Source: Rhodoferax sp. (GTDB lineage Bacteria; Pseudomonadota; Gammaproteobacteria; Burkholderiales; Burkholderiaceae_C). Taken from it: 9,144 bases of DNA. The position numbers and the translations under genes are program-made. This document shows, in pieces, positions 1 through 6,102 of this stretch. The DNA lies in assembly GCA_018882485.1 (NCBI GenBank), contig VERU01000068.1:1-9144 (forward strand), in the 5' to 3' direction. Under the pieces are notes generated by a model, which did no database searches, was not told the origin of the DNA, and saw only the letters and a list, made by a program, of their open reading frames with translations. The first letter of the stretch is position 1. Every line of letters starts with the position of its first letter.

Positions 1-120
1 GTTGAGTGCGTTGCGCTTGCCGGGGCGGCGCAGCTGGACCACGGCGACCGCACCCTGCATCTCCAGTGAGACCCCCTGGGTGGCAGCATGGTTCAGCAAC
101 GGATGGCGGTCGGAAGGCAT
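1..120 (-). CDS. enoyl-CoA hydratase/isomerase (crotonase) family protein, N-terminal fragment
   Basis: Reading the minus strand from an ATG at 120-118 gives 40 codons open to the window edge, beginning MPSDRHPLLN. The segment AVAVVQLRRPGKRNALN matches the first beta strand and the following R-P-x-x-R-N-A-L motif at the start of crotonase-fold enzymes, which act on acyl-CoA thioesters (hydratases, isomerases, some hydrolases). The substrate cannot be told because the oxyanion-hole and catalytic residues lie outside the window. A possible AGGA ribosome binding site sits at 133-130, 9 bases before the ATG. The gene diverges from the fatty-acid desaturase at 216, so the two may share control. 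Only the family is claimed. Confidence 0.82.
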   Translation of the reverse strand, partial: MPSDRHPLLNHAATQGVSLEMQGAVAVVQLRRPGKRNALN

Positions 121-215
121 GGGCGGAGGTCCTGGGGGAAATGGGTTATAAAGTTATTTTTTATAACTTGATTATCAAATTCGACAGCCCATTCGACATC
201 AGGGTTTACCCTTGA
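121..215. promoter_or_regulatory. divergent promoter region between crotonase and desaturase genes
   Basis: This 95-base gap is sharply A+T-rich at 145-180 against G+C-rich surroundings, as expected of a shared promoter/operator region between divergent genes. On the minus strand TTGATA (178-173) is a possible -35 element, with TAACTT (156-151) 16 bases downstream as a poor -10. On the plus strand TATAAC (162-167) and GATTAT (170-175) are possible -10 elements, without a good -35. No exact promoter is claimed. Confidence 0.6.
145..178. promoter_or_regulatory. overlapping inverted repeats, candidate operator
   Basis: Three perfect dyads are packed into 34 bases. GTTATAAA (145-152) pairs with TTTATAAC (160-167) across 7 bases. 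AAGTTAT (151-157) pairs with ATAACTT (163-169) across 5 bases. TTGAT (168-172) pairs with ATCAA (174-178) around a single T. Dimeric regulators such as TetR-type proteins bind sites of this form, and the position between an acyl-CoA enzyme and a desaturase suggests lipid-responsive control. The regulator is unknown and the role is inferred. Confidence 0.5.
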
Positions 216-1211
216 TTGGCGCGAAATCGCGACAATGGAAAAGTGCAATCACCCGACACGGTCCGTCCGATGCCCGAAGCCCCCAAAAGCCGCCGTGACC
301 GCCTGGAATGGCCGACCTGGATGCTGGTGCTGGCGATCCATGGCGCCTGGTGGGGGCTGGTCCTCTGTTACTCGCGGATGCCGGTCTGGCTGGCGCATGG
401 TCTGCTGATCATCGTGATCGCCTGGTACATGAGCCTGCAGCACGAACTGCTGCATGGCCACCCCACCCGCTGGAGCGGCTTCAACCGGCTGCTCGGGCTG
501 CTTCCGCTGGCCGTCTGGTATCCCTACGATGTCTACCGCGACTCGCATCTGGCCCACCACCGGGATGAGTGGCTGACCGTGCCGGGTGTGGACCCCGAAA
601 GCAACTACGTGACGGCGGACGCCTACCGGGCCATGCCGCCCTGGCGGCAGGCCTTGCAGCGCGCGTTGCGCACCGTGGCGGGGCGGCTGGTCGTGGGGCC
701 GCTGCTGGCGGTGGCCGGCACCTGGACCGAGGGCCTGGCCCTGTTGCGGCGTGACCCCTCGGCCTGGTCACGGGCCTGGGGCCAGCATCTGTTGCTGCTG
801 GTCGTCCTGCTGGTGCTGCTGCAGCAGGTGGCCGGTATCTCGCCCGCGCATTACCTGCTGGGCATGGCCTACCCGGCGCTGGCGCTGGCGATGCTGCGAT
901 CGGTGTACGAACACCGGCCGGCTGAGGCGGTGCCTCACCGCATCGTGATCAACGAGGCGTCGTGGCCCTGGCGCCTGCTGTTCCTCAACAACAACTACCA
1001 CCTGGTGCACCACGACCAGCCGGGCTTGCCCTGGTACCGCATTCCGGCGGTCTACCGGGCGCAACGGGCCGAGTGGCTGGCCCGTTGCGGGGGGTTTCAC
1101 CTGCAGGGGTACGGATCGCTGGTGCGCCAGCACGGGCTGCGGCCCATCGACAGCCCGGTGCACCCGGCAGACATGCGGCCGGCCCGTCCCCCGGAGCCTG
1201 CATCGCGGTGA
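216..1211 (+). CDS. membrane fatty acid desaturase
   Basis: Predicted integral-membrane di-iron desaturase of the fatty-acid desaturase family, 331 residues. The three histidine boxes that hold the iron atoms are visible: HELLHGH at 76-82, HLAHH at 111-115 and HLVHH at 262-266, with an extra YEHR at 231-234. Hydrophobic stretches near residues 35-51, 61-73, 190-207 and 213-227 fit paired membrane spans with the histidines on the cytoplasmic side. The TTG start at 216 follows AGGG at 201-204. An in-frame GTG at 243 and ATG at 270 are alternatives, since residues 1-30 are polar and not obviously conserved. The chain to be desaturated cannot be read from sequence: a phospholipid acyl chain, an ornithine-type lipid or another lipid are all possible. 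The stop overlaps the start of the next gene, implying co-translation. Confidence 0.88.
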   Translation: MARNRDNGKVQSPDTVRPMPEAPKSRRDRLEWPTWMLVLAIHGAWWGLVLCYSRMPVWLAHGLLIIVIAWYMSLQHELLHGHPTRWSGFNRLLGLLPLAVWYPYDVYRDSHLAHHRDEWLTVPGVDPESNYVTADAYRAMPPWRQALQRALRTVAGRLVVGPLLAVAGTWTEGLALLRRDPSAWSRAWGQHLLLLVVLLVLLQQVAGISPAHYLLGMAYPALALAMLRSVYEHRPAEAVPHRIVINEASWPWRLLFLNNNYHLVHHDQPGLPWYRIPAVYRAQRAEWLARCGGFHLQGYGSLVRQHGLRPIDSPVHPADMRPARPPEPASR

Positions 1212-2002
1212 TTGCCTCCCTGCCCATGTACCTGGCCGACCCGTCCGCGGTGGCCACTCTCTGGCACGGCCTGGCGCGGCATCTGGGCGACGCCGGTCTG
1301 CCGGATGTGCCCCCCGAACTGTGCTGGCCCGATGCCCTGCCCGCGCACTGGCTCGCGCCCGACCTGCTCCTGAGCCAGACCTGTGGCCTGCCCCTGATGA
1401 CCACGCTGGCCGGTCGGGTCACGCTGGTGGGGGCCTACGCCTACAGCGCGCCTGGCTGCGAGGGGGTGTGGTGCCGCAGCCAGATCGTGGTGCGCGCAGC
1501 CGATGCGGCGCAGCGGCTGGAGGACCTGCGCGGACGCCGCGTGGCCTGCAACAGCCTGGACTCGCAGTCGGGTTACAACAGCCTGCGCGCTGCGGTGGCG
1601 CCGCTGTGCCGGGATGGACGGTTTTTCGGGGAGTGCCGTCTGACGGGCGGGCACCGCGCCTCTGTGCTGGCCGTGCGCGACGGCCTGGCCGATGCGGCGG
1701 CCATTGACGCGGTGACCCTGGCCGGTCTGCGCCGCCACCAGCCCGAGACCACGCAGGGTCTGCGGGTGCTGGCCCAGACGGCTCCCTACCCCGCGCTGCC
1801 GCTGATCTGCGCCAGCCCCTGCGATGCGGGGCGACTGGCCCGGCTTCGCGTCGCGCTGGCAGCGACCGTGACCGACGATGCGCTGGCCGATGCCCGTGAC
1901 CGCCTGTTCATCGCCGGATTCCAGGTGCTGTCGCTGGACGATTACGGCGTGTGCCTGGCCATGGCGCGGCAGGCCCGCGACCAGGGCTGCGAGGCCCTGT
2001 AG
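1208..2002 (+). CDS. PhnD-like substrate-binding family protein without signal peptide
   Basis: A 264-residue protein with the look of the PhnD/SsuA/transferrin-type periplasmic-binding fold (phosphate/phosphonate ABC transporter substrate-binding family). Supporting motifs are IASLPMY at 2-8, SQTCGLP at 56-62, VTLVGAYAYSAPGC at 71-84, NSLDSQSGYNSLR at 115-127, TGGHRAS at 146-152 and AAIDAVT at 164-170. Such short family members lacking a leader are common and usually not proven transporters. I chose GTG 1208-1210 because IASLPMY begins family members I recall, because the frame gives GTGA with the desaturase stop, and because the upstream open frame back to 962 is only the shadow of the desaturase. 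There is no permease or ATPase beside it, so a cytoplasmic ligand-binding or sensing role is as likely as transport. The ligand is unknown. Confidence 0.8.
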   Translation: MIASLPMYLADPSAVATLWHGLARHLGDAGLPDVPPELCWPDALPAHWLAPDLLLSQTCGLPLMTTLAGRVTLVGAYAYSAPGCEGVWCRSQIVVRAADAAQRLEDLRGRRVACNSLDSQSGYNSLRAAVAPLCRDGRFFGECRLTGGHRASVLAVRDGLADAAAIDAVTLAGLRRHQPETTQGLRVLAQTAPYPALPLICASPCDAGRLARLRVALAATVTDDALADARDRLFIAGFQVLSLDDYGVCLAMARQARDQGCEAL

Positions 2003-2064
2003 CCAGACTGTGCCGCCAGTCCCCTGTTTCTGGCCTGACCCCGTTCGATCTCCCGGAGTGCCCC

Positions 2065-2682
2065 ATGCTGACCCTGTACATCGATTCCAACCACCTCAGT
2101 CCCTATGCCATGTCGGCGTTCGTGGCCCTGCATGAAAAAGGTCTGCCTTTCGAGACCCGCTTGCTGGACCTGGCGGCGGGCCAGACCCGTGTCGGGGCCT
2201 TTGCCGCCCAGTCTCTGACACGGCGCGTGCCCACCCTGGTGCACGATGACTTTGCCCTGTCGGAGTCGTCCGCCATTGCCGAGTACCTGGACGAGGTGTT
2301 TCCGGGCCCCAGGCTCTATCCGGTGGATCCGCGTCAGCGTGCGCGGGCCCGCCAGATCCAGGCCTGGCTGCGCAGCGATCTGCAGGTCTTGCGCCAGGAG
2401 CGAACCACCGAGGCGGTATTCCGGGGACGGCGTGGCGGGCCGCTGTCGGAGGTCGCGCTGCTGGCGGCCGACAAGCTCACGGCCGCGGCCGGCAGCCTGT
2501 TGACCGACGGGCGGTCGGACCTGTTCGGCGCCTGGACCATCGCCGACCTGGACCTGGCCCTGATGCTCAAGCGCCTGGCGAATCCGGGCGATCCGCTGCC
2601 TGCAAGCCTGGCGGACTACGCCGAGCGCCAGTGGCAGCGGGCCTCGTCGCGCGCCTGGCTGGACCGGATGCAACCGGCCTGA
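2065..2682 (+). CDS. yfcF: glutathione S-transferase, YfcF type
   Basis: A 205-residue cytoplasmic glutathione S-transferase closely resembling E. coli YfcF as I remember it. The thioredoxin-like half has SPYAMSAFVALHEKGLPF near residues 12-29, the cis-proline RRVPTL near 54-59, and the glutathione-contacting ESSAIAEYLDE near 70-80. The helical half has RARARQIQAWLRSDLQVLRQE near 93-113, a typical YfcF segment, and IADLDLAL near 157-164. YfcF proteins have glutathione transferase and peroxidase activity and help against oxidative stress. The ATG at 2065 has GGAG at 2055-2058 with 6-base spacing; the frame upstream of it overlaps the previous gene and is rejected. It lies 62 bases after the PhnD-like gene on the same strand, so cotranscription is possible, and just ahead of the ahcY promoter. 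Confidence 0.9.
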   Translation: MLTLYIDSNHLSPYAMSAFVALHEKGLPFETRLLDLAAGQTRVGAFAAQSLTRRVPTLVHDDFALSESSAIAEYLDEVFPGPRLYPVDPRQRARARQIQAWLRSDLQVLRQERTTEAVFRGRRGGPLSEVALLAADKLTAAAGSLLTDGRSDLFGAWTIADLDLALMLKRLANPGDPLPASLADYAERQWQRASSRAWLDRMQPA

Positions 2683-2726
2683 TGCGGGCCGGGCGGCGAC
2701 CCGCCGGGGGCTTCTGAAACCGGCTC

Positions 2727-2732
2727 TATAAT
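2727..2732 (+). promoter_or_regulatory. -10 box of the ahcY operon promoter
   Basis: A perfect TATAAT lies 10 bases upstream of the riboswitch P1 stem, so transcription would start at about 2739-2741, exactly where the aptamer begins. No good -35 hexamer is present at 16-18 bases spacing (the sequence there is a G run). An activator or a -10-dominated promoter is therefore likely. Confidence 0.75.
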
Positions 2733-2741
2733 CTTTGGCAC

Positions 2742-2823
2742 CCGAGGAGCGTTGCAGTTCGCGCAAGGCGAACGAGGCTCGGACCTGCAGGGCAGCCGCC
2801 CCGCCGCACCAACCGCGCTCACC
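2742..2823 (+). promoter_or_regulatory. SAH riboswitch aptamer
   Basis: This leader matches the S-adenosylhomocysteine riboswitch known upstream of ahcY mainly in Betaproteobacteria and some pseudomonads. The core CCGAGGAGCG-TTGC is at 2742-2755. P1 pairs CCGAG (2742-2746) with CTCGG (2778-2782). P2 pairs GTTCGC (2757-2762) with GCGAAC (2768-2773), and GAGG at 2774-2777 forms the conserved joining strand. The pseudoknot pairs GAGCG (2747-2751) with CGCTC (2816-2820). A small optional hairpin, GGGC (2790-2793) with GCCC (2798-2801), fits the variable linker. SAH binding in this class raises expression of the downstream SAH hydrolase. Boundaries are by eye. Confidence 0.94.
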
Positions 2824-2897
2824 CACTGTGCTGTGTGGTGAGCCTTCCAGGTCTCCCCCCGCACGGTGGTTTGTACTTCGAACCACTGGAGTGAGCC
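2817..2897 (+). promoter_or_regulatory. riboswitch expression platform and ahcY ribosome binding site
   Basis: GCTCACC (2817-2823) can pair perfectly with GGTGAGC (2837-2843). This hairpin reuses four of the five pseudoknot bases, so the hairpin and the SAH-bound pseudoknot exclude one another. GCTCAC could instead pair with GTGAGC at 2891-2896, which would cover the gap between the GGAG ribosome binding site (2888-2891) and the ATG at 2898. A second hairpin, GTGGTT (2866-2871) with AACCAC (2881-2886), lies directly in front of the ribosome binding site. No U-tract follows, so translational control looks more likely than termination. The pairings are seen; the switching scheme is inference. 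Confidence 0.6.
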
Positions 2898-4346
2898 ATG
2901 AACGCTGTGTTGACGCCCATCAAGAAGCACGACTACGAGATCGCCGACCTGTCTCTCGCGGACTGGGGACGCAAGGAAATCCGCATCGCCGAAACCGAAA
3001 TGCCTGGCCTGATGGCCATCCGTGAGGAATTTGCCAAGGAGCAGCCGCTCAAGGGGGCCCGCATCACCGGCAGCCTGCACATGACCATCCAGACGGCCGT
3101 GCTGGTCGAAACCCTGCAGGCGCTGGGCGCCCGGGTGCGCTGGGCCTCGTGCAACATCTTCTCCACCCAGGATCATGCCGCGGCGGCCCTGGTGGCGGCC
3201 GGCACCTCGGTGTTCGCCTACAAGGGCGAGACCCTGTCCGATTACTGGGAGTACACCCACCGCATCTTCGAGTTCGGCGCCCGTGGCGCCCGCGACGAAG
3301 GCCCCAACATGATCCTGGACGACGGCGGGGATGCCACCCTGCTGATGCACCTGGGCGCCCGGGCCGAAAAGGACATCCAGGTGCTGGCCAAGCCCGGCAG
3401 CGAGGAGGAGACCTGCCTCTTCAACGCCATCAAGGCCCGCCTCAAGCTCGACCCCACCTGGTACAGCCGCCGGCTCAAGCACATCATCGGCGTGACCGAG
3501 GAAACCACCACCGGGGTGCTGCGGCTCAAGGAAATGGCCGCCAAGGGCACGCTGGCGTTTCGCGCCATCAATGTCAACGATTCGGTCACCAAGAGCAAGT
3601 TCGACAACCTGTACGGTTGCCGCGAGTCGCTGGTGGACGCGATCAAGCGCGCCACCGACGTGATGATCGCCGGCAAGGTGGCGGTGGTGGCCGGTTACGG
3701 CGACGTGGGCAAGGGTTCGGCCCAGGCACTGCGCGCCCTCTCGGCCCAGGTCTGGGTGACCGAGATCGACCCGATCAATGCCCTGCAGGCGGCCATGGAA
3801 GGCTACAAGGTCGTCACCATGGACTACGCCGCCGACAAGGCCGACATTTTCGTGTCGGCCACCGGCAACAAGAACGTCATCACCTACAAGCACATGGCGG
3901 CCATGAAGGACCAGGCCATCGTCTGCAACATCGGCCATTTCGACAACGAGATCGACGTGGCCTCGCTGGAAAAGCTCAAGTGGGAAGAGATCAAGCCCCA
4001 GGTCGACCATGTGATCTTCCCGGCGCGCGGCAAGACCCCGGCCAAGCGCATCATCCTGCTGGCCAAGGGCCGGCTGGTGAACCTGGGCTGCGGCACCGGC
4101 CACCCGAGTTTCGTGATGAGCTCGAGCTTCGCCAACCAGACCATCGCGCAGATCGAGCTGTTCAGCAAGTCGCGGCACTACAAGCCGGGAACCGTCTACG
4201 TGCTGCCCAAGCATCTGGATGAAAAGGTCGCCCGCCTGCACCTCAAGAAGGTGGGCGCGATGCTGACCGAACTCAGCGACGAGCAGGCCGCCTACATCGG
4301 CGTGAACAAGGCGGGCCCTTACAAGGCCGATACCTACCGCTACTGA
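2898..4346 (+). CDS. ahcY: adenosylhomocysteinase (SAH hydrolase)
   Basis: Hydrolyses S-adenosylhomocysteine reversibly to adenosine and homocysteine in the cytoplasm, removing the product inhibitor of methyltransferases and feeding the methionine cycle. The 482-residue length is normal for the bacterial form, which carries an extra segment relative to animal enzymes (about residues 153-193 here). Catalytic and substrate residues are present: His61 in [16 protein letters not shown] at 139-145, EETTTG at 201-206, and Lys232, Asp236 and Asn237 in [10 protein letters not shown]. The tightly bound NAD site is GYGDVGKG at 266-273. The C-terminal KADTYRY supplies the conserved Lys and Tyr that reach into the neighbouring subunit of the tetramer. 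The ATG has GGAG 6 bases upstream and lies under the SAH riboswitch. Its TGA shares one base with the ATG of tlyA. Confidence 0.99.
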   Translation: MNAVLTPIKKHDYEIADLSLADWGRKEIRIAETEMPGLMAIREEFAKEQPLKGARITGSLHMTIQTAVLVETLQALGARVRWASCNIFSTQDHAAAALVAAGTSVFAYKGETLSDYWEYTHRIFEFGARGARDEGPNMILDDGGDATLLMHLGARAEKDIQVLAKPGSEEETCLFNAIKARLKLDPTWYSRRLKHIIGVTEETTTGVLRLKEMAAKGTLAFRAINVNDSVTKSKFDNLYGCRESLVDAIKRATDVMIAGKVAVVAGYGDVGKGSAQALRALSAQVWVTEIDPINALQAAMEGYKVVTMDYAADKADIFVSATGNKNVITYKHMAAMKDQAIVCNIGHFDNEIDVASLEKLKWEEIKPQVDHVIFPARGKTPAKRIILLAKGRLVNLGCGTGHPSFVMSSSFANQTIAQIELFSKSRHYKPGTVYVLPKHLDEKVARLHLKKVGAMLTELSDEQAAYIGVNKAGPYKADTYRY

Positions 4347-5182
4347 TGCGTGCCGATCAGCTGCTGGTCGAGCGTGGGCTCGCCGGCAGCCGTTCGCAGG
4401 CGCAGCGCCTCATTGCAGGCGGTCTGCAATGGCGGACCGTGGGCGATTGGCGCGCGGTCGGCAAGAACGGCGACGACATTCCGCAGACTGCCGAGTTGCG
4501 GCTGCTCGATCTGGCCCAGGCCCGATATGTGTCTCGGGGCGGTCTCAAGCTGGAGGGCGCACTGGCGGCCACCGGGCTGGTGCCGACCGGCTGGACCGTG
4601 CTCGACGTCGGCCAGTCGACCGGCGGCTTCACCGATTGCCTGCTGCGCCAGGGTGCGCGGCGGGTGCTCGGGGTGGACGTGGGGCAGGGCCAGCTGCACG
4701 CCAGCCTGCGCGCCGACCCCCGGGTTCTGGGTCTTCAGGGGCTCAATGCACGCCAACTGACCGCTACGCAATTGATAGCTGCATCGCAAGCTGCAATAAG
4801 GGCTGGAGGCCAAAAACATCAGAAAATCTGGCAGGCGCTGGAGGACCGGTTCGAGCTCATCGTGGGCGACCTGTCCTTTATTTCGCTGACGCTGGTGCTG
4901 CCGGTGCTGCGGCCGCTGCTCAAGCCCTCGGGCCATCTGCTCATGCTGGTCAAGCCGCAGTTCGAACTGCAGCCCGGTCAGATCGGGAAAGGCGGCATCG
5001 TGCGCGACGCCAGCCTGTACCCCCTGGTCGAGCAGCGGCTGCGGGACTGCTGTGACCGCCTGGCCCTGGGCGCGACCGACTGGCTGGATTCGCCGATTCC
5101 CGGCGGAGACGGCAACCGTGAATTTTTCATCCATGCCCGTGCCACGGGCGTACCGCCTTCGAGCGGGAGCGAAACACCATGA
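4346..5182 (+). CDS. tlyA: TlyA family rRNA (cytidine-2'-O)-methyltransferase
   Basis: A 278-residue protein with an N-terminal S4 RNA-binding domain (RADQLLVERGLAGSRSQAQR at 2-21) and an FtsJ-like methyltransferase domain. The SAM-binding motif LDVGQSTGGFTD is at 86-97, GDLSFISL at 174-181, LVKPQFE at 201-207 and NREFFIHA at 257-264. Lys68, Asp175, Lys203 and Glu259 fit the K-D-K-E tetrad of ribose 2'-O methyltransferases. Mycobacterial TlyA methylates cytidines in 16S and 23S rRNA; some homologues are annotated as hemolysins, which I do not support here. The start overlaps the ahcY stop (TGATG) with no ribosome binding site of its own, implying coupling; the end overlaps metF by ATGA. Residues about 139-161 between the SAM domain strands come from an A+T-richer repeat-like insertion (see the repeat at 4764-4826). 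Confidence 0.93.
   Translation: MRADQLLVERGLAGSRSQAQRLIAGGLQWRTVGDWRAVGKNGDDIPQTAELRLLDLAQARYVSRGGLKLEGALAATGLVPTGWTVLDVGQSTGGFTDCLLRQGARRVLGVDVGQGQLHASLRADPRVLGLQGLNARQLTATQLIAASQAAIRAGGQKHQKIWQALEDRFELIVGDLSFISLTLVLPVLRPLLKPSGHLLMLVKPQFELQPGQIGKGGIVRDASLYPLVEQRLRDCCDRLALGATDWLDSPIPGGDGNREFFIHARATGVPPSSGSETP
4764..4826 (+). repeat. repeat-like segment inserted in frame within tlyA
   Basis: This stretch is visibly A+T-richer than the gene around it and includes ATTGATAGCTGC (4771-4782), a second AGCTGCA (4777-4783 and 4789-4795) and AGGGCTGGAGGCC (4799-4811). These blocks resemble a short dispersed repeat I recall from Comamonadaceae genomes, whose pattern is a TTGATAGCTGC block followed by a GGCTGGAGGCC block. 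It is read through in frame and adds roughly 20 residues (TQLIAASQAAIRAGGQKHQK region) between NARQL and the FELIVGDLSF strand. Identity of the repeat family is from memory and not checked. Confidence 0.6.
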
Positions 5183-6102
5183 TCTCTGTCATCAATGGCC
5201 CCATCAGCCTTGAATTTTTTCCGCCGAAGAGCGAGGACGGCGCGCGCCGCCTGTCGCAGGTCCGGCGCGAGCTGTACCGCCTGCAGCCCACCTTCTGTTC
5301 GGTGACCTACGGCGCGGGCGGCTCCACCCAGGCCGGCAGCCAGGACGCGCTGCGCGATATCCTGGCCGAGGGCCGGCCGGCAGCGGCCCACCTGACCTGT
5401 GTGGGTGCGACCCGGGAACGGGTTCGCCAGCAGCTCGCCCAGCTGCGGTCGATGGGGGTGCGCCAACTGGTGGCCCTGCGTGGCGACCTGCCTGCCGGCG
5501 ATGCCAGCCTGGGCGAATTCACCCACGCCAGCGACCTGGTGGCCTTTGTGCGCGCCGAAACCGGCGACCATTTCCGCATCCATGTGGCGGCTTACCCGGA
5601 GGTCCACCCCCAGGCCGCTTCCCCGATGGCCGACCTGCAGGCTTTTGCGGCCAAGGCCCGGGCGGGTGCGGACGCCGCCATCACCCAGTACTTTTACCAG
5701 CCCGAGGCCTATTTTTCGTGGGTCGAGGCGGTGCGGGGCATGGGGCTGGACCTGCCCATCGTGCCCGGTGTGCTGCCCATCACCAACTCGACCCAGCTGC
5801 TGCGTTTCAGCGATGCCTGCGGCGCCGAGATCCCGCGCTGGATCCGGCTGCGGCTGCTGGCCTACGGGGACGACCTGGCCTCGATCCGGGATTTCGGGCT
5901 GGATGTGGTGAGCGCGCTGTGCGAACGCCTGCTGGCCGGCGGCGCGCCGGGGCTGCATCTGTACACCATGAACCAGAGCGAGGCGGCGCTGGAAATCGGC
6001 CGCCGGCTCGGCCTGTTGCCGCCGGCGGCGCCGGCTCAGGCCCTGGCGTCGCCCCAGCGCAGCGGGCTGGTGTCGTCGCCCCTGTACAGCGTGTCGCCGT
6101 GA
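5179..6102 (+). CDS. metF: 5,10-methylenetetrahydrofolate reductase
   Basis: A cytoplasmic FAD enzyme that reduces 5,10-methylene-THF to 5-methyl-THF, the methyl donor for methionine synthase. The TIM-barrel signatures are present: SLEFFPPKSE at 10-19 with catalytic Glu12, FCSVTYGAGGST at 39-50, LRGDLP at 100-105 with the flavin/folate Asp103, ITQYFYQPEAYF at 168-179, PGVLPI at 196-201 and LYTMNQS at 261-267. The ATG at 5179 overlaps the tlyA stop by 4 bases and has GGAG at 5166-5169. At 307 residues it is longer than the roughly 280-300 usual for bacterial MetF. The extra C-terminal tail after RRLGLL (about 281-307) is proline- and alanine-rich and partly lies opposite the coding end of the convergent gene, so it is probably unstructured. 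Confidence 0.97.
   Translation: MISVINGPISLEFFPPKSEDGARRLSQVRRELYRLQPTFCSVTYGAGGSTQAGSQDALRDILAEGRPAAAHLTCVGATRERVRQQLAQLRSMGVRQLVALRGDLPAGDASLGEFTHASDLVAFVRAETGDHFRIHVAAYPEVHPQAASPMADLQAFAAKARAGADAAITQYFYQPEAYFSWVEAVRGMGLDLPIVPGVLPITNSTQLLRFSDACGAEIPRWIRLRLLAYGDDLASIRDFGLDVVSALCERLLAGGAPGLHLYTMNQSEAALEIGRRLGLLPPAAPAQALASPQRSGLVSSPLYSVSP

Noticed and set aside
6..215. A 69-codon plus-strand open frame at the left edge
   Set aside because: It overlaps the crotonase start and the A+T-rich divergent promoter region antisense, with no recognisable protein signal.
962..1207. Upstream extension of the PhnD-like gene to an ATG at 962
   Set aside because: The extra 82 residues are Pro/Ala/Arg-rich and lie wholly within the desaturase histidine-box region in another frame. 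The protein's recognisable N terminus begins at IASLPMY.
2692..2705. Hairpin GGCGG/CCGCC after the glutathione S-transferase gene as a terminator
   Set aside because: Only a 5-bp stem with no U-tract after it, and this composition is common by chance in such G+C-rich DNA.
2616..4241. A 541-codon minus-strand open frame opposite ahcY
   Set aside because: It lies antisense to a gene with unmistakable catalytic motifs, its His/Gly/Val-rich composition is typical of antisense G+C-rich codons, and no family is recognisable.
4346..5182. Annotation of TlyA as a hemolysin
   Set aside because: S4 plus FtsJ domains with a K-D-K-E tetrad support an RNA methyltransferase; nothing in the sequence supports pore formation or secretion.
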